From: a virus
Length of the DNA stretch: 25,870 bases
IMG/VR virus record: IMGVR_UViG_3300025138_000306
Location: 1-25,870 of that record
Reading direction: 5' to 3' (one strand)
The notes under the pieces were generated by a model. The model had not been told where the DNA came from, did not search any database, and saw only the letters and a program-made list of their open reading frames with translations. The translations under genes and the position numbers were made by a program. Below are positions 6,277 to 14,451 of this stretch, piece by piece (the first letter of the stretch is position 1; every line of letters starts with the position of its first letter).

Positions 6277-7223
6277 AAAATGTAATAATAATCGATGCGC
6301 TGAACATGTTTTTGCGTAGCTATGTAATAAGCCCACAGCTGGACAAAAATGGTATGCCCATCGGGGGCACCATAGGCTTCTTAAAGAGCCTTCAGAAGGT
6401 AGCTAGGGACTTTACTGCTGATGAGGTTATAATAGCCTGGGATGGCCATGAAGGCTCTCAGAGACGACGTTCGATGAACAAGAACTACAAAGGCGGAAGA
6501 AAACCGGTGAGATTCAACCGAAGAATGATAGATATACCTGAAGACAAAGAAGAGGCCAATAAAGGATATCAGCAAATTAGACTTATGGAATATCTAAATG
6601 AAATGCCTGTGATCCAACTTGTTGCAGACTTTACGGAAGCGGATGATATTATTGCGTTAGTAATTAATCATCCAAAGTATGCCGGTTGGAAAAAGACAAT
6701 CATATCAAGTGACAAAGACTTTTTTCAATTATGTCGAGATGATGTTCAAATTTACCGACCAATTCAGAAAAAAATTGTAACTGAACAAACTGTCGTAGAA
6801 CAATTCAAGATTCACCCAAAGAACTTCGCATTAGCACGAGCCATCGCTGGCGATTCGTCGGACAATTTACCGGGGATCAAAGGAGCAGGTCTTAAGACTA
6901 TTGCGAAGCGGTTCCCCTATCTCATCAGAGAGGACGAATATGAAGTCGGAGATATTGTAAAGGACTGTGTGATGGTCGGAAAAAAGCTTAAGATCCACGA
7001 GAACATTCAAAAGGATGAGCAGTTAATCAAAGACAACTATGCGATCATGCAATTACAATTCCCAAACATCAGGCCGATGAATCGAGAGATCATCAAAAAA
7101 GCAATCAATGACTTCGAACCAACATTCAATAAAATAAAGTTCACACAAATGCTCTTTGTTGATGATGCCGGCCATCTCAACTTCACAGACTTGCAGTTGG
7201 TGTTTCGAAGAATAAATAAGTGA
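6273..7223 (+). CDS. 5'-3' exonuclease / RNase H (FEN family)
   Basis: The 316-residue protein is a flap-endonuclease-family nuclease like T4 RNase H (305 residues) and the 5' nuclease of Pol I, removing RNA primers and flaps from lagging strands. Metal-site segments are clear: IIIDALN at the N terminus (D8), AWDG (55-58) followed by a basic helical-arch region RRRSMNKNYKGGRKP, EADD near residue 122, SSDKDF, and GDSSDNLPGIKGAGLKT, the helix-hairpin-helix for DNA binding. GGAGGACAA precedes the start, which overlaps the AlaRS-like stop. It shares promoter P2 and is followed by P3. Residues 42-52 resemble the fragment at 5278-5314. Confidence 0.92.
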   Translation: MKNVIIIDALNMFLRSYVISPQLDKNGMPIGGTIGFLKSLQKVARDFTADEVIIAWDGHEGSQRRRSMNKNYKGGRKPVRFNRRMIDIPEDKEEANKGYQQIRLMEYLNEMPVIQLVADFTEADDIIALVINHPKYAGWKKTIISSDKDFFQLCRDDVQIYRPIQKKIVTEQTVVEQFKIHPKNFALARAIAGDSSDNLPGIKGAGLKTIAKRFPYLIREDEYEVGDIVKDCVMVGKKLKIHENIQKDEQLIKDNYAIMQLQFPNIRPMNREIIKKAINDFEPTFNKIKFTQMLFVDDAGHLNFTDLQLVFRRINK

Positions 7224-7229
7224 AAAAAC

Positions 7230-7258
7230 TTGACAAGTGAACCGTTATAGGTTATAAT
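7230..7258 (+). promoter_or_regulatory. promoter P3 for the helicase gene
   Basis: TTGACA at 7230-7235, spacer 17, perfect TATAAT at 7253-7258. It lacks the TG seen in most sister promoters. Predicted leader about 24 bases, ending in GGGAGGACAA before the start codon. Confidence 0.85.
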
Positions 7259-7288
7259 TATATAACCGATAAAAGTCTGGGAGGACAA

Positions 7289-8644
7289 ATGAACGAATTT
7301 AACAAGAGCGAAACCTTTATGCGTTTCGGAAAAAACTTTCAAGAAAACTTATGCCAACTCATGTTGGAGGATCGACCATTTTTCGATCAAATTACGGAAG
7401 TTTTAGATATCACCTTCTTTGAAAAGAAGTATTTGCAAATTTTCGCACAAACATTGATTAACTATCGCAACAAATATAATACTCATCCAAATAACGAAGT
7501 GATGATGACTTTGTTGCGAACAGAATTAAATCACCATGATAAAGCTACGCAAAAAGATGTGAGAGAGTTCTACGCTCGTATTCATACATCTGACGGAGTA
7601 GAAGAACTTGATTTCATCAAGGACAAATCTATTGATTTCTGTCGTAAACAAGTCTTAAAGCAAGCAATGATGAAATCAGCAGCGTTGTTAAAGTCTTCCT
7701 CCTTTGAGGAAATAGAGAAACTTATCAAAGATGCACTCGTCCTTGGTACAGATAATAATTTTGGTCATGACTTCCGTAAAGATCTACTCAAGCGTTTTGA
7801 ATCTGTAACAAGAGATCCTATTTCAACAGGATGGGCTCGAATGGATGAGATTGTTAAGGGCGGCCTTGGCAAATCAGAACTTGGTGTAGTTGTAGCTCCA
7901 ACAGGTGCTGGAAAGTCAATGGTTCTCGTTCACTTGGCCACACAGGCTCTCTTGCAAGGCAAGACTGTCGTTTATTACACTTTGGAACTTAAAGATACGA
8001 CAGTTGGTCAACGATTTGATTGCTGTATAACTGACGTACCACTTCAGGAACACAAAGAGAGACAAAAAGAAATCGTCAATAAAGTAAAAGACCTTCAAGG
8101 TACTCTAATTATCAAAGAGTATCCAACCAAATCAGCTTCCGTTTCAACTCTCAAAAATCACATTGAGAAATTACGGAAGAGAGGCATTGAGCCTGATATG
8201 ATCTTGGTTGACTATGCCGACTTATTGCGACCTCCACGGGCAACCGGAGAGAAGCGTCATGAGTTAGAGGAGACCTACGAAGGTCTTCGTGGGCTTGCTC
8301 AGTCTTATGAGATCCCTTGTTGGACTGCATCTCAAACAAACCGAGGAGGTCTCAATGCTGAAGTTATCACTATGGAAGCGATCTCTGAAGCGTTTAACAA
8401 GTGTTTCGTTGCTGACTTTATCTTTTCTCTATCGAGAACTGTGCAAGACAAGCAAGCGAACAAGGGCCGCCTTTTCGTTGCGAAGAATCGGAACGGCCCA
8501 GATGGCCTTGTGTTTGATGCTTTCGTTGATTGGTCTGACGTTACCATCAAGATATTGGACAGAGACGAATCAGCAGAGAGAATGCAATCAACGTCGGATG
8601 CGTTGCAAATGCTCAAAGACAAATATGCGAAAGCAGGAAAATAA
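7289..8644 (+). CDS. DnaB/gp41-class replicative helicase
   Basis: This 451-residue RecA-fold helicase would unwind the fork ahead of the polymerase. The N-terminal domain (1-165) is helical. Residues 177-192 lead into Walker A APTGAGKS (203-210), YYTLEL follows at 229-234, Walker B is ILVDYADLL (305-313, D308), and SQTNRGG is the DnaB-like H3/H4 segment. The arginine-containing AKNRNG motif near 402-407 fits the intersubunit region. Length is near T4 gp41 (475). The start is set by GGAGGACAA. No primase or loader is identifiable nearby. Confidence 0.92.
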   Translation: MNEFNKSETFMRFGKNFQENLCQLMLEDRPFFDQITEVLDITFFEKKYLQIFAQTLINYRNKYNTHPNNEVMMTLLRTELNHHDKATQKDVREFYARIHTSDGVEELDFIKDKSIDFCRKQVLKQAMMKSAALLKSSSFEEIEKLIKDALVLGTDNNFGHDFRKDLLKRFESVTRDPISTGWARMDEIVKGGLGKSELGVVVAPTGAGKSMVLVHLATQALLQGKTVVYYTLELKDTTVGQRFDCCITDVPLQEHKERQKEIVNKVKDLQGTLIIKEYPTKSASVSTLKNHIEKLRKRGIEPDMILVDYADLLRPPRATGEKRHELEETYEGLRGLAQSYEIPCWTASQTNRGGLNAEVITMEAISEAFNKCFVADFIFSLSRTVQDKQANKGRLFVAKNRNGPDGLVFDAFVDWSDVTIKILDRDESAERMQSTSDALQMLKDKYAKAGK

Positions 8645-8668
8645 AACAAACATTTACAGGAGTAAGTA

Positions 8669-10525
8669 ATGGATTTAGAGAAGAAGATTTTATCGGACAT
8701 CACCGTCCACATGAAGTATGCACGATACATGGAAAAGGAACACCGCCGAGAGAACTGGGACGAATTAGTTACCAGAAACATGCAAATGCACATCAAAAAA
8801 TTTCCCAGTTTAGAACAAGAAATTCGTGAGAACTATAAGTTTGTCTACGACAAGCAGGTCTTACCATCTATGCGTTCAATGCAGTTCGGAGGAAAGCCAA
8901 TTGAGGTTTCTCCAAACCGCATCTTTAATTGCGCATACACACCTGCAGATGATCCCCGAGTGTTCGGAGAGATCATGTTCCTACTGCTTGGAGGAACAGG
9001 CGTCGGCTATTCAGTACAACACCATCACGTAGAAAGTCTCCCTGAGATACATAGACCATCATCAAAACGAACACGTAGGTTTCTAGTTGGAGACTCTATC
9101 GAAGGTTGGGCCGATTCCGTGAAGGCTCTAATGATGTCTTACTTTAAAGGCACATCCCGATTACGTTTTGACTTTTCAGACATCCGTCCGAAAGGTGCGA
9201 GACTAGTTACATCCGGTGGTAAGGCACCCGGTCCACAACCACTTAGAGAATGTCTAGTAAAAATAGAGGGAATTTTAGATGCGAAAGAAAACGGTGACAA
9301 ACTCACTACTATTGAGGTTCATGATATCATCTGCTATATTGCGGATGCGGTTTTGGCGGGGGGTATTCGCCGCGCCGCCCTTATATCTCTATTCAGTGCT
9401 GATGACGAAGATATGCTCTCGGCAAAAGCAGGGGCATGGTGGGAACTCAACCCTCAACGAGGACGAGCAAACAACTCTGTAGTCGTAATGCGACATAGAA
9501 TTGATAAGCCAACTTTCATGAGTCTATGGAAGCGTGTCGAAGAGTCTCGATCAGGAGAGCCCGGATTCTACTTTTCCAATGATAAAGATTGGGGATGCAA
9601 TCCATGTTGTGAGATTGGTTTAAGACCAAACCAGTTCTGCAACTTGGTTGAGATAAACGTCTCAGATGTAAACACCCAAGACGAGTTAAATGCTCGCTCT
9701 CGTGCAGCATCGTTCATAGGAACGCTTCAGGCGTCCTACACGGACTTTCATTACCTTAGACCTGTCTGGCGTCGTACAACCGAGAAAGATGCGCTCATCG
9801 GCGTCTCAATGACCGGCATTGCATCTGGCGGTGTGCTTGAGTTAAACATGACTGAGGCCTCTTTGGAAATCTCAAAGATGAACCGTCAAGTCGCAATGCA
9901 AACCGGTATCAATCAGGCTGCACGACAAACATGTGTTAAACCAGCAGGAACAACTTCTCTTACTCTTGGTACATCAAGCGGAATTCACGCTTGGCACAAT
10001 GACTATTATATTAGAAGACTTCGCGTTGGAAAGGGTGAAGCAATCTATTCGTATCTCGTCAATAACCTGCCTGAGCTCATCGAGGACTGTCGCTTTAGAC
10101 CACACGACACTGCTATCCTATCTGTGCCGCAAAAAGCTCCTGAAGGGGCAATAACGCGCCACGAAACAGCACTTGATTTGCTCGAGAGAGTAAAAAAGGT
10201 TTCTTGTGAGTGGATCAAGCCCGGCCACAAGAAAGGGAACAACACTCACAACGTCTCAGCTACAGTAAGCATCAAAGATGATGAGTGGGAAACTGTTGGA
10301 GAGTGGATGTGGACTAACCGTGGAGTCTACAATGGCCTAAGCGTGCTCCCGATGGATTTGGGCAGTTACGTCCAAGCCCCTTATGAAGACTGTGACGTTG
10401 AGACATATGAAAAGATGCTCTCGTTGGTCAAAAATGTTGACCTAGACCTAGTTATTGAAATAACAGATGAGACAGATCTGTCGGGTGAAATTGCATGTGG
10501 CGGTGGAGCCTGTGATATATTTTAA
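8669..10525 (+). CDS. class II (adenosylcobalamin-dependent) ribonucleotide reductase
   Basis: The 618-residue protein reduces ribonucleotides to deoxyribonucleotides in the cytoplasm. The redox pair is C88 (FNCAY) and C324 (QFCNLVE); the thiyl site is N311-P-C313-C-E315. The C terminus carries C610 and C615 in ACGGGACDIF, matching the shuttle cysteines of monomeric class II enzymes such as Lactobacillus RTPR (739 residues). GGTGVGYSVQ, GGIRRAALIS and KPAGTTSLTLG are further family landmarks. There is no NrdB-like radical subunit or NrdG activase nearby, which also favours class II and a need for cobalamin from the host. An ACAGGAG site precedes the start. It lies between helicase and Hc1-like genes and would pair functionally with ThyX at 11947. 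Confidence 0.92.
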   Translation: MDLEKKILSDITVHMKYARYMEKEHRRENWDELVTRNMQMHIKKFPSLEQEIRENYKFVYDKQVLPSMRSMQFGGKPIEVSPNRIFNCAYTPADDPRVFGEIMFLLLGGTGVGYSVQHHHVESLPEIHRPSSKRTRRFLVGDSIEGWADSVKALMMSYFKGTSRLRFDFSDIRPKGARLVTSGGKAPGPQPLRECLVKIEGILDAKENGDKLTTIEVHDIICYIADAVLAGGIRRAALISLFSADDEDMLSAKAGAWWELNPQRGRANNSVVVMRHRIDKPTFMSLWKRVEESRSGEPGFYFSNDKDWGCNPCCEIGLRPNQFCNLVEINVSDVNTQDELNARSRAASFIGTLQASYTDFHYLRPVWRRTTEKDALIGVSMTGIASGGVLELNMTEASLEISKMNRQVAMQTGINQAARQTCVKPAGTTSLTLGTSSGIHAWHNDYYIRRLRVGKGEAIYSYLVNNLPELIEDCRFRPHDTAILSVPQKAPEGAITRHETALDLLERVKKVSCEWIKPGHKKGNNTHNVSATVSIKDDEWETVGEWMWTNRGVYNGLSVLPMDLGSYVQAPYEDCDVETYEKMLSLVKNVDLDLVIEITDETDLSGEIACGGGACDIF

Positions 10526-10537
10526 CAGGAGAAAAGT

Positions 10538-10732
10538 ATGAGAGAACAATTAGAAAAAATTATTCATGATCTTAAAGAGGTGATGGATGACTTGGACAAA
10601 ATCGAAGCAGGGTCATATGGTTATAAATCTGCAGCCCCTAGAGCCCGAAAGACTCTCATGGAGGCTTCAAAAGAACTTAGAGAAGTTCGAACAGTAATTC
10701 AAGAAGCAAAAAAATCTCACGAAGAAAAGTGA
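10538..10732 (+). CDS. histone H1/Hc1-like small protein
   Basis: A 64-residue charged helical protein. The stretch YKSAAPRARKTLMEASKELR (29-48) followed by VIQEAKK resembles the Hc1/histone-H1-like small proteins of chlamydiae and Bacteroidetes, where the equivalent is KAAGxRARKAL then EIRKEIQEAKK. Such proteins are thought to bind DNA or to be coiled-coil. CAGGAG lies upstream and the gene directly follows RNR. It ends just before P4 and the large inverted repeat, which would stop its transcript. It could help organise phage DNA; this is an inference from similarity. Confidence 0.6.
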   Translation: MREQLEKIIHDLKEVMDDLDKIEAGSYGYKSAAPRARKTLMEASKELREVRTVIQEAKKSHEEK

Positions 10733-10742
10733 AAGTTTTTAC

Positions 10743-10771
10743 TTGACAACTCAATCACAATATGTTATATT
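10743..10771 (+). promoter_or_regulatory. promoter P4 for the co-chaperonin gene
   Basis: TTGACA at 10743-10748, spacer 17, TATATT at 10766-10771, TG at 10763-10764. The -10 and part of the spacer are also the left arm of a 19-base perfect inverted repeat. Predicted start near 10778, leader about 59 bases. Confidence 0.85.
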
Positions 10772-10823
10772 ATAAACAAGAACAGTTAATTTTGTTCCCA
10801 ATATAACATATTGTGATTTTTTT
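10753..10823 (+). terminator. 19-bp perfect inverted repeat with T-run, overlapping promoter P4
   Basis: 10753-10771 is the exact reverse complement of 10800-10818 around a 28-base loop, which has its own stem GAACA (10780-10784) with TGTTC (10793-10797). Seven T follow from 10817. An RNA read through from the upstream gene would form a long hairpin plus U-tract and stop. An RNA begun at P4 lacks the left arm and would pass. The repeat could also be a protein-binding operator. Confidence 0.75.
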
Positions 10824-10836
10824 ATTTGGAGGAAAA

Positions 10837-11118
10837 ATGCATTTTGAACCACACAACCGACACCTATGGATCTTACCGTTGAACGAAAAGAAAGAAGACA
10901 AAGAAGCACCACTCTTTGTGATGCCTGAAGAATACCAACCCCCCAAGTCTCCATATATTATAGGAGAGGTGATAGGTATGGCTGAAGACTGCTCCATCTC
11001 ATTAAAGATCGGAGACTCGATCATAGCAGATAGAACTACGGTTCAGGAGATAAAAGCCGGATCTGAGACTATTTACGTCGTTAAAGAAAATTATGTCTAC
11101 GGGAGACTAGAAGAATGA
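10837..11118 (+). CDS. GroES-like co-chaperonin
   Basis: This 93-residue protein has the GroES plan: NRHLWILPL near the N terminus for the usual DRVLVKPL, a mobile-loop-like segment EKKEDKEAPLFVMPEE, then YIIGEVIGM for GEVVAVG, LKIGDSII for VKVGDRVL, and an end IYVVKENYVYGRLEE for YLILREEDILAVIE. Phage co-chaperonins such as T4 gp31 replace GroES on host GroEL to fold large capsid proteins. ATG 10837 is preferred over the in-frame GTG 10813 because GGAGG lies just before it and the GTG lies in the hairpin. The stop overlaps the next start (ATGA). Confidence 0.82.
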   Translation: MHFEPHNRHLWILPLNEKKEDKEAPLFVMPEEYQPPKSPYIIGEVIGMAEDCSISLKIGDSIIADRTTVQEIKAGSETIYVVKENYVYGRLEE

Positions 11119-11918
11119 AACTTACAACTAAAAAGCTAAAAAAAATGATATACGAGGTTTTAAGCGAAGCACAAATAGGCTCTACAGATCAAAACTTGGA
11201 TAAATTATTAGGCACTCTACAATCAGAAAGTGGACCTGCAACCGTTGCGATAATTACAGCAGAAAATCCACCTGCGAAAGTAATAGATCCAAACGACGAT
11301 AAAAATCAAGGATCATTCCGCAAGATTAGACGTCAAATCAATGATGTTAAATTAGATTGGGATAATTCAGCAAAGATGGCCGAATTAAGACAAGACCTAG
11401 ACTCTTTAAATTTGGAGTATATGGAAGTTGACGGAGAATATTTCGGACCAGAATTAAGCTTTTTGGTTTTTGATATCGATAAGATGGATGCGATTAGGCT
11501 AGGTAAGAAGTATTTACAGGATGCGATTGTGTTTGGTCAAAAAATGAAAGCAACGAACCTATCAGATTACGATGCAAATTTTGAAGACCCAGACTTCAAG
11601 GACAGATCGCCTGACTCCATCATGTCTCAACCACCACAAGGATCTTTCAAGATTTGGATGACCTTTACTATGTTTAACTTAAGAGCGAATCACTTCAGCG
11701 GTAGAGATTATAACTATGATCCATCGGCCATCACAGACTATCATGTTGAGGATGAACGAGATATGGTTCTTGCGGGAGCAAATGTCCAACAAGCAACGAA
11801 TCTATTTACTTCTTCGAGAACCGGTAAGAAGTTTCAAATTCCATTTTATTCGGATGATCCATCAAACGCTCCGATGAGCGATGATGACTTATACAATAAG
11901 CGTCCAATTACGACTTAA
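11115..11918 (+). CDS. tagged protein with DUF3293-like body
   Basis: The 267-residue protein opens with the shared module (MKLTTKKLKKMIYEVLSE, with I12-Y-E14). The body has IITAENPPA (46-54) and, later, LGKKYLQDAIVFGQ, a pairing that resembles small DUF3293-type proteins (TAxNP and LGxxxGQxAI); that match is by eye. The C-terminal 90 residues are rich in Asp, Asn and Ser and end in DDDLYNKRPITT. Unlike the later tagged proteins it is not lysine-rich. It is coupled to the co-chaperonin gene by an ATGA overlap. Confidence 0.65.
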   Translation: MKLTTKKLKKMIYEVLSEAQIGSTDQNLDKLLGTLQSESGPATVAIITAENPPAKVIDPNDDKNQGSFRKIRRQINDVKLDWDNSAKMAELRQDLDSLNLEYMEVDGEYFGPELSFLVFDIDKMDAIRLGKKYLQDAIVFGQKMKATNLSDYDANFEDPDFKDRSPDSIMSQPPQGSFKIWMTFTMFNLRANHFSGRDYNYDPSAITDYHVEDERDMVLAGANVQQATNLFTSSRTGKKFQIPFYSDDPSNAPMSDDDLYNKRPITT

Positions 11919-11946
11919 GGTAAGAAAATAAAAATATAGAGGAATC

Positions 11947-12651
11947 ATGAAAGAAATAAAACTTTACGGAGACGGTATTGGCAAGGTCTCTTATATCCAA
12001 CATGTTGGAGATGATAAGATGATAGCTAATGCCGCTCGTGTGTCCTTTGGTCAAGATAACACCAAGCCCTTAACTAAAAAAGATAAGGGTTTGATTAAGT
12101 ATTTGATCAAGCATAGGCACACGTCACCATTCGAGCACAACTCGATTACATTTATGTTTGAAGTTCCAATGTTCGTAAGGTCTCAGCACATGAGACACCG
12201 GACTTGGGCTTACAATGAAATCTCACGACGATACACTGAAATTGACCTGAAGTTCTATGAACCAAAGGCTTTCAGAACTCAACATGAGAGCAACCGTCAA
12301 GCTTCCAATCTAGATGGCTTGATTGATCCAGTAATTACACCACGGTTTGCCGACACTTACATTAAGTCATCAGACGCCATGGTTGCTTTTCACAAGCATG
12401 CGTTGGATCTATTCAACCATTTGATCGCTAAAGGAGTTTGTCGAGAGCAAGCGAGAGGAGTTCTTCCTCAAAACCTTTATGCGAAGTATTACGGAACTGT
12501 TAACTTGTCGAACCTACTTAAGTTTATAGACCTTCGCACTCATGAAGGTGCCCAATGGGAAATACAACAGGTAGCAAAATCATGTTTAGAGATCGCAGAA
12601 GAAATCTGGCCTTATTCAATTGGTGCTTATCGTGATTTGCGAGGGACCTAA
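11947..12651 (+). CDS. thyX: flavin-dependent thymidylate synthase ThyX
   Basis: The 234-residue protein carries the ThyX signature R83-H84-R85 then seven residues to S93 (RHRTWAYNEISRRY), which binds dUMP and FAD. The preceding HTSPFEHNSITF segment (58-69) is also typical. It makes dTMP from dUMP with methylene-tetrahydrofolate and NADPH, complementing RNR. Alanine replaces the serine often seen at motif position 6 (A88), while the RHRX7S core is intact. GAGGA precedes the start. The next small gene begins inside its 3' end. Confidence 0.93.
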   Translation: MKEIKLYGDGIGKVSYIQHVGDDKMIANAARVSFGQDNTKPLTKKDKGLIKYLIKHRHTSPFEHNSITFMFEVPMFVRSQHMRHRTWAYNEISRRYTEIDLKFYEPKAFRTQHESNRQASNLDGLIDPVITPRFADTYIKSSDAMVAFHKHALDLFNHLIAKGVCREQARGVLPQNLYAKYYGTVNLSNLLKFIDLRTHEGAQWEIQQVAKSCLEIAEEIWPYSIGAYRDLRGT

Positions 12652-12874
12652 GTTTTCAATTGGTGACCTTGTCATGTTCCGTCAAGATTTTATTGGTGAA
12701 CTAATCGACGGCTTAGGAATTATAGTTTCCGAGCCTCAATTGATGTTTGAACACGACTGGCCTACAAAGTCAGGTTTTCCAAATGAATTTTGGTCTTACA
12801 ATATTAAGATCGATAATGAACTATTTAAAATGGTACCAGAACAATTCTTAAAAGGACTAAACAACGATGTATAA
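12632..12874 (+). CDS. small GDLV-type SH3-like barrel protein
   Basis: About 80 residues if GTG 12632 is used; TTG 12620, GTG 12623 or a later ATT 12659 behind GAGGGA are alternatives, so the start is unsure. FSIGDLVMFR then LGIIVSE and an end MVPEQFLKGL follow the same plan as the genes at 15911, 21161 and 21376: a GDLV strand, a GIVV strand and a closing D/E-x-L element, probably a small beta-barrel. It overlaps the 3' end of ThyX and its stop overlaps the next gene by eight bases. Function unknown. Confidence 0.6.
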   Translation: MICEGPKFSIGDLVMFRQDFIGELIDGLGIIVSEPQLMFEHDWPTKSGFPNEFWSYNIKIDNELFKMVPEQFLKGLNNDV

Positions 12875-13688
12875 GGTTAAAATTATAAATGAGAGTAAGC
12901 TACTATCTGAGGACAACAAAGGATTGTATGATTTGATCGGAGTAATGCCTGGTAGTTTGGATTTGTTTCTAGAAACCTTTACCTCTACCAATCCAACATT
13001 TAAAGATTCATTGAAAACTTTTATTAATAAAAATTTTCAAAAATTGATCGATGACCTTGAAGAAGAAGATATCCCACCCACGGGAACTAGAGGCTATAAG
13101 ACCCCCTTGTCGAAAGTCAAAGCGCTATTGGCTTCTGGAGTTACATTTTGGTGGTTTAGATTGTTTGGACTAAAAATAGTTCGTAAGATTATAAGATTTC
13201 AAGTTGTATCATATTATATTGAACTCGAAGAGAGACTTGAAAACATAAGTTACGAAGGAAGAGGTTATTCTGAGTTAACATCAAAAGATTTTGCAAAACT
13301 ACCAAAAAAAGACAAGAATATCATATATGAAAAGCATTTCTGGGAAGACTACTTGAATTTTTTCTTTAGTAACCAGATGTCTGTTGAATTAGAACTCGGG
13401 AAAAAATATGTTGGTGGAGCTGGTAAGGTATCAGGTCTATATGGTCAAATGAATGATTGGTGGATGTCTACTGATGGTCGTGGACTCATGAAGTCTGAAA
13501 TGATAGAAGAAAGAGACGAATTGAGAAAAACATTTAGCAAAGACCCAGACTCTGAGGCTCCAAGCACCGAGAAGGAACCACAATGGTTTGCCAAGGGCGA
13601 AAATGCTTGGGACGACGGAGCAACCGGCTACGACACACCAGAAGAATTGATCAAGCAGAGAAATAGCAAAGGTGATCTTGACTCATAA
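12867..13688 (+). CDS. unknown 273-residue protein
   Basis: Not recognised. The N terminus KIINESKLLSE loosely resembles the shared tag but in a different register. Residues 55-110 are mixed helix with FWWFRLFGLKIVRKI, a hydrophobic and basic stretch too charged to be a clear membrane span. The middle is rich in aromatic residues and Lys; GKKYVGGAGKVSGLYGQMNDWWMS stands out as a Gly/aromatic segment and the last 60 residues are acidic and probably disordered. The start is within the end of the preceding small gene. Confidence 0.65.
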   Translation: MYKVKIINESKLLSEDNKGLYDLIGVMPGSLDLFLETFTSTNPTFKDSLKTFINKNFQKLIDDLEEEDIPPTGTRGYKTPLSKVKALLASGVTFWWFRLFGLKIVRKIIRFQVVSYYIELEERLENISYEGRGYSELTSKDFAKLPKKDKNIIYEKHFWEDYLNFFFSNQMSVELELGKKYVGGAGKVSGLYGQMNDWWMSTDGRGLMKSEMIEERDELRKTFSKDPDSEAPSTEKEPQWFAKGENAWDDGATGYDTPEELIKQRNSKGDLDS

Positions 13689-14451
13689 GATACCAAAGTT
13701 AATCATTGGTCGATCCCTAGAGTCTCTACTATATGCGTGGAGAACTCAGACAAAGATCGTAGTGCAAGATCCCGAATATGTATTTCGACACGATTTGAAA
13801 CTGCTGGACTACGACTTTGGATTTATGAACGCAGATGACCCCAAGCAGCTTTATAATAACTTAACCTTTGCACTTGGCTTGACTTCTTTGATGATATGTC
13901 CAAATAGGATATCCAATATTCGCAAATACAAGAAAGAAGTCAACATCATAACGATTGGAAACAAAAGAGTCACCCTACACGTCGATGAGCTCATCAGGTT
14001 CGATAAGGAGACAAAAATTTTTAATGTTTACGATTTCTTTGATACTCGAGAAATGTCCATGAATGACTCGACAATGTTGATCGATCCTGAGGATGATTTC
14101 ATTTATCAATTAAATTTATATAAAACACCCCGAGTCGAACACAACAAGACAAAAGACCTTGTGGGAGCCTCTAGGATGACCATGGACCAACTTTTAAGTC
14201 CCGACTATGGCCAAGGTATAGCTATGATAAAGATACTACGCATGCTTAAGTCTGCAGGTATCAACGGCAAGTTCGCATGGCAACGCAAAAATAAGAGGTA
14301 TTATAAGAGACCAAAGATAGAGTTCTTTAGGAGAGTAACATCTCAATCGTTAAGGCCAAAATATTCACTTGAAGAGATATATAATATGGAACAAGCAAAG
14401 GAGAAACCATGGAAAACGCTAGAGACGCTACGGAAGAGAGTAGGAACTTAG
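13672..14451 (+). CDS. unknown 259-residue protein paired with a nucleotidyltransferase-like gene
   Basis: Starts at GTG 13672 (TTG 13678 possible), overlapping the upstream gene by 17 bases. The beginning KLIIGRSLESLLYAWR looks like a nucleotide-binding beta-alpha start, and TKIVVQDPE could be the second strand, as in dinucleotide-binding flavoproteins, but a clear GxGxxG is missing. The C-terminal third is strongly basic with paired aromatic residues (NKRYYKRPKIEFFRR). It overlaps the next gene by 43 bases, so the two products are likely made together. Function unknown. Confidence 0.65.
   Translation: MILTHKIPKLIIGRSLESLLYAWRTQTKIVVQDPEYVFRHDLKLLDYDFGFMNADDPKQLYNNLTFALGLTSLMICPNRISNIRKYKKEVNIITIGNKRVTLHVDELIRFDKETKIFNVYDFFDTREMSMNDSTMLIDPEDDFIYQLNLYKTPRVEHNKTKDLVGASRMTMDQLLSPDYGQGIAMIKILRMLKSAGINGKFAWQRKNKRYYKRPKIEFFRRVTSQSLRPKYSLEEIYNMEQAKEKPWKTLETLRKRVGT

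Noticed and set aside
12867-12911. KIINESKLLSE at the start of the 273-residue protein as another tag
   Set aside because: I-x-E falls at residues 7-9, five residues early, and the rest of the consensus is absent; noted but not counted.
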